In this document: positions 62,523-64,000 of the stretch, piece by piece
Layout: each line of letters opens with the position of its first letter
Numbering within the stretch: position 1 is the first letter of the stretch
Assembly: GCF_026213295.1 (NCBI RefSeq)
Contig: NC_079427.1
Coordinates: 4,006,335 to 4,070,334, forward strand
Length of the DNA stretch: 64,000 bases
DNA from: Gadus chalcogrammus
Lineage: Eukaryota; Chordata; Actinopteri; Gadiformes; Gadidae
Reading direction: 5' to 3'
Made by a program: the position numbers and the translations under genes
The notes under the pieces: model-generated
Database searches by the model: none
Seen by the model: only the letters and a program-made list of their open reading frames with translations
What the model was told of the DNA's origin: nothing

Positions 62523-63764
62523 CTACTGTTCCTCCAGCCAGGAGGGTTTGTCGGCTCCGGGCTTTAGCTTGACGTTGAACTGGACCAGAGTCTGCTCCAG
62601 CTGCTGCTGGTTGCCAGCGAAGTAGGCAGAGATGGCGTTGTGGAAGAGGAGCAGCTGTTTGTGCATCACCTTCACCTGCAGGGAAGAGGAAGAGGAAGAG
62701 GAAGAGGAAGAGGAAGAGGAAGAGGAGGAGGAGGAGGAGGTAGAGGAGAGGAGATAGAAGAATACAGGAGATGAGAGGACGAGGAGGAGAGAGTAGGACA
62801 TAGGAGAAGGGTGAGGAGGATGCAGGAGGTAAGTCATTTGGCTATGAGCTACTTCTAAAACCAGGTCCTTAAAGTGTAATTCCGGCGCAAATTGAACCCA
62901 GGATCTTTGTTTTGGCATGAAAACCCATCAAATAAGCCTTCCAGATACCTTTTTAATTGAAAATCGAGTATTATAGTTTGCCGGGCGCTTGGCGTCCATG
63001 TTGTTGGCTTGGGGCATTGAGTTTCGCTTCTAAATCTGCACTACACTTTAAGTAGCAGGAAGGTGCGTGGGGGCATCTGGCCCAAGGAATACCGACAGGT
63101 AGGCTGTGGCCATTTGGGTTTGAACCCTGAACCTTTCGGCTGGGAGTCGAACCCCCTAATCAGTGTTGCCACAGTTACCTTGAAAAAGTAATCAGATTCC
63201 TGATTACTAGTTACTCCTTAAAATAGTAACTTAGTTACTTCACTGATTGCTTGATTTTAAAAGTAACTAAGTTAGATTACAAGTTACTTTATTAGTTACA
63301 TTTAGCTGCGACAACACCCCCTGCCAAAATACAAAAATACAACCGGTTTTGCCAATACTAACTTTTTGCCCCCCCTGTCAACAATTGTTCTTCCACCCCC
63401 CCCCCTCGGCAACAATTGTTCCGGGGACAGTGACTTTGACGACAAACTTTAATCTGATTACTGGTTTGAAAATAGTAACGCGTTAGATTTCTCGTTACTG
63501 AAAAACCTGGTCCGAGGCCAGTAACGCATTACTGGCATCACTGCCCCTGATGCTATTAATAACAACAATACTATTGGATTGCTACTGACCTTGTTCTCCT
63601 CCAGGAACTTGAGCTTGATGGTGACGTCGCTGCGGAGGCGTTCGTACTTGTCTCGGTGGAGGTGGTAGTCCTGCTGGGCAGCGTCGATCCTCATCGCCGC
63701 CGCCGCGTCTCGGGGCCCCAGGCTCAGCTCCTCCAGGTCCGACCGGTACGCATCGAACTCCAGC
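62523..63764 (-). CDS. arfip2: Arfaptin-2 (last two coding exons, BAR domain C-terminus)
   Basis: Exons 63764-63590 and 62675-62523 encode the last 108 residues: [42 protein letters not shown], then [19 protein letters not shown] and ending [11 protein letters not shown]. Arfaptins are BAR-domain dimers at the trans-Golgi that bind Arl1, Arf and Rac1. The residues [11 protein letters not shown] and [14 protein letters not shown] fit ARFIP2 better than ARFIP1. The exon at 63764 begins with one base of a split codon, so the gene continues to the right beyond the window. Its acceptor sits directly after a UG repeat. Confidence 0.92.
62680..62745. repeat. (GGAAGA)n/(GGA)n in the last ARFIP2 intron
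   Basis: Purine repeat on plus, pyrimidine tract on the ARFIP2 strand, directly before the last exon's acceptor. Confidence 0.9.
62869..63051. mobile_element. TTAA-bounded short MITE in the last ARFIP2 intron
   Basis: TTAA-AGTGTAATTCCGG at the left and CACTACACT-TTAA at the right; short inverted ends AGTGTA. Confidence 0.6.
63161..63543. mobile_element. hAT-type MITE with 8-bp target duplication
   Basis: Ends CAGTGTTGCCA and TGGCATCACTG are inverted. Flanks CCCCTAAT (63153-63160) and CCCCTGAT (63544-63551) match in 7 of 8 bases, as for a hAT target duplication. The inside is rich in AGTTACT/AGTAACT. A tRNA-like SINE piece adjoins at 63105-63150. Confidence 0.8.

Positions 63765-63768
<4 letters not shown>

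Positions 63769-63840
<72 letters not shown>
63769..63840. repeat. (CA)n, UG in ARFIP2 transcript, abutting an acceptor
   Basis: About 36 CA units. On the ARFIP2 strand (UG)n runs straight into UGCAG and the exon at 63764, with no ordinary pyrimidine tract. Confidence 0.95.
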
Positions 63841-63842
<2 letters not shown>

Positions 63843-64000
63843 AGGGTCACAGAGGCTGGTATTGCCGTTGACCTTTGTGTCTGGTAACCATAACTCTCTC
63901 GATGTCCCTCTCGCTCAAATAAAAGCTTTTTTCCGGAGTGTATTTTGGTGCGTGATTGAAGATGCATTAACCGCACGATTAATCCCGCAAAGTGTGTGAT

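Overview
The window is vertebrate nuclear DNA and almost certainly from a teleost fish. It has multi-exon genes with GT-AG introns, GC-rich exons in AT-rich introns, fish-type SINE and LINE tails, several MITE families, and a very high load of micro- and minisatellites. The dense AC/AG, tetranucleotide and minisatellite arrays recall cod-like (gadiform) genomes. That lineage is an inference from repeat style and was not tested.

Four protein genes can be read. (1) + strand, 216-23025: the 3' part (17 exons, about 1,116 residues) of a FRAS1-related extracellular matrix gene, best matched to FREM2 (FREM3 is the alternative). It carries Calx-beta domains, the conserved C-terminal region, one transmembrane helix and a C-terminal PDZ ligand. 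(2) - strand, 38394-28263: a complete TRIM3-type gene, 11 coding exons and 750 residues, with RING, B-box, coiled coil, filamin-like and NHL parts. (3) - strand, 59842-51853: a complete FHDC1-like formin, 11 coding exons and 829 residues. (4) - strand, 63764-62523: the last two coding exons of arfaptin-2 (ARFIP2); the rest lies beyond the window. Reading phase agrees at every exon-exon junction in all four models, which is strong internal support.

TRIM3, the FHDC-type formin and ARFIP2 lie in the same order as the human paralogous block TRIM2-FHDC1-ARFIP1, so this looks like the ohnologous copy of that block. The stretch 38.4-51.8 kb holds no recognisable coding exon. It is probably TRIM3 5' non-coding sequence plus intergenic DNA, with a GC-richer promoter-like part near 48.4-50.2 kb.

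The most unusual structure lies in how repeats relate to exons. A 62/77-bp minisatellite after TRIM3 exon 2 carries eleven extra copies of that exon's end and its 5' splice site. Copies of the end of FREM exon 7 and its donor recur in the following intron. The TRIM3 3'UTR is a 26-bp array whose units resemble the stop-codon region. FREM exon 14 has a decayed tandem copy upstream. A nearly perfect 78-nt hairpin sits 15 nt before FREM exon 4. At least six foldback elements bounded by TTAA, a deleted Tc1-type element and a hAT-type MITE are scattered through introns and intergenic DNA.
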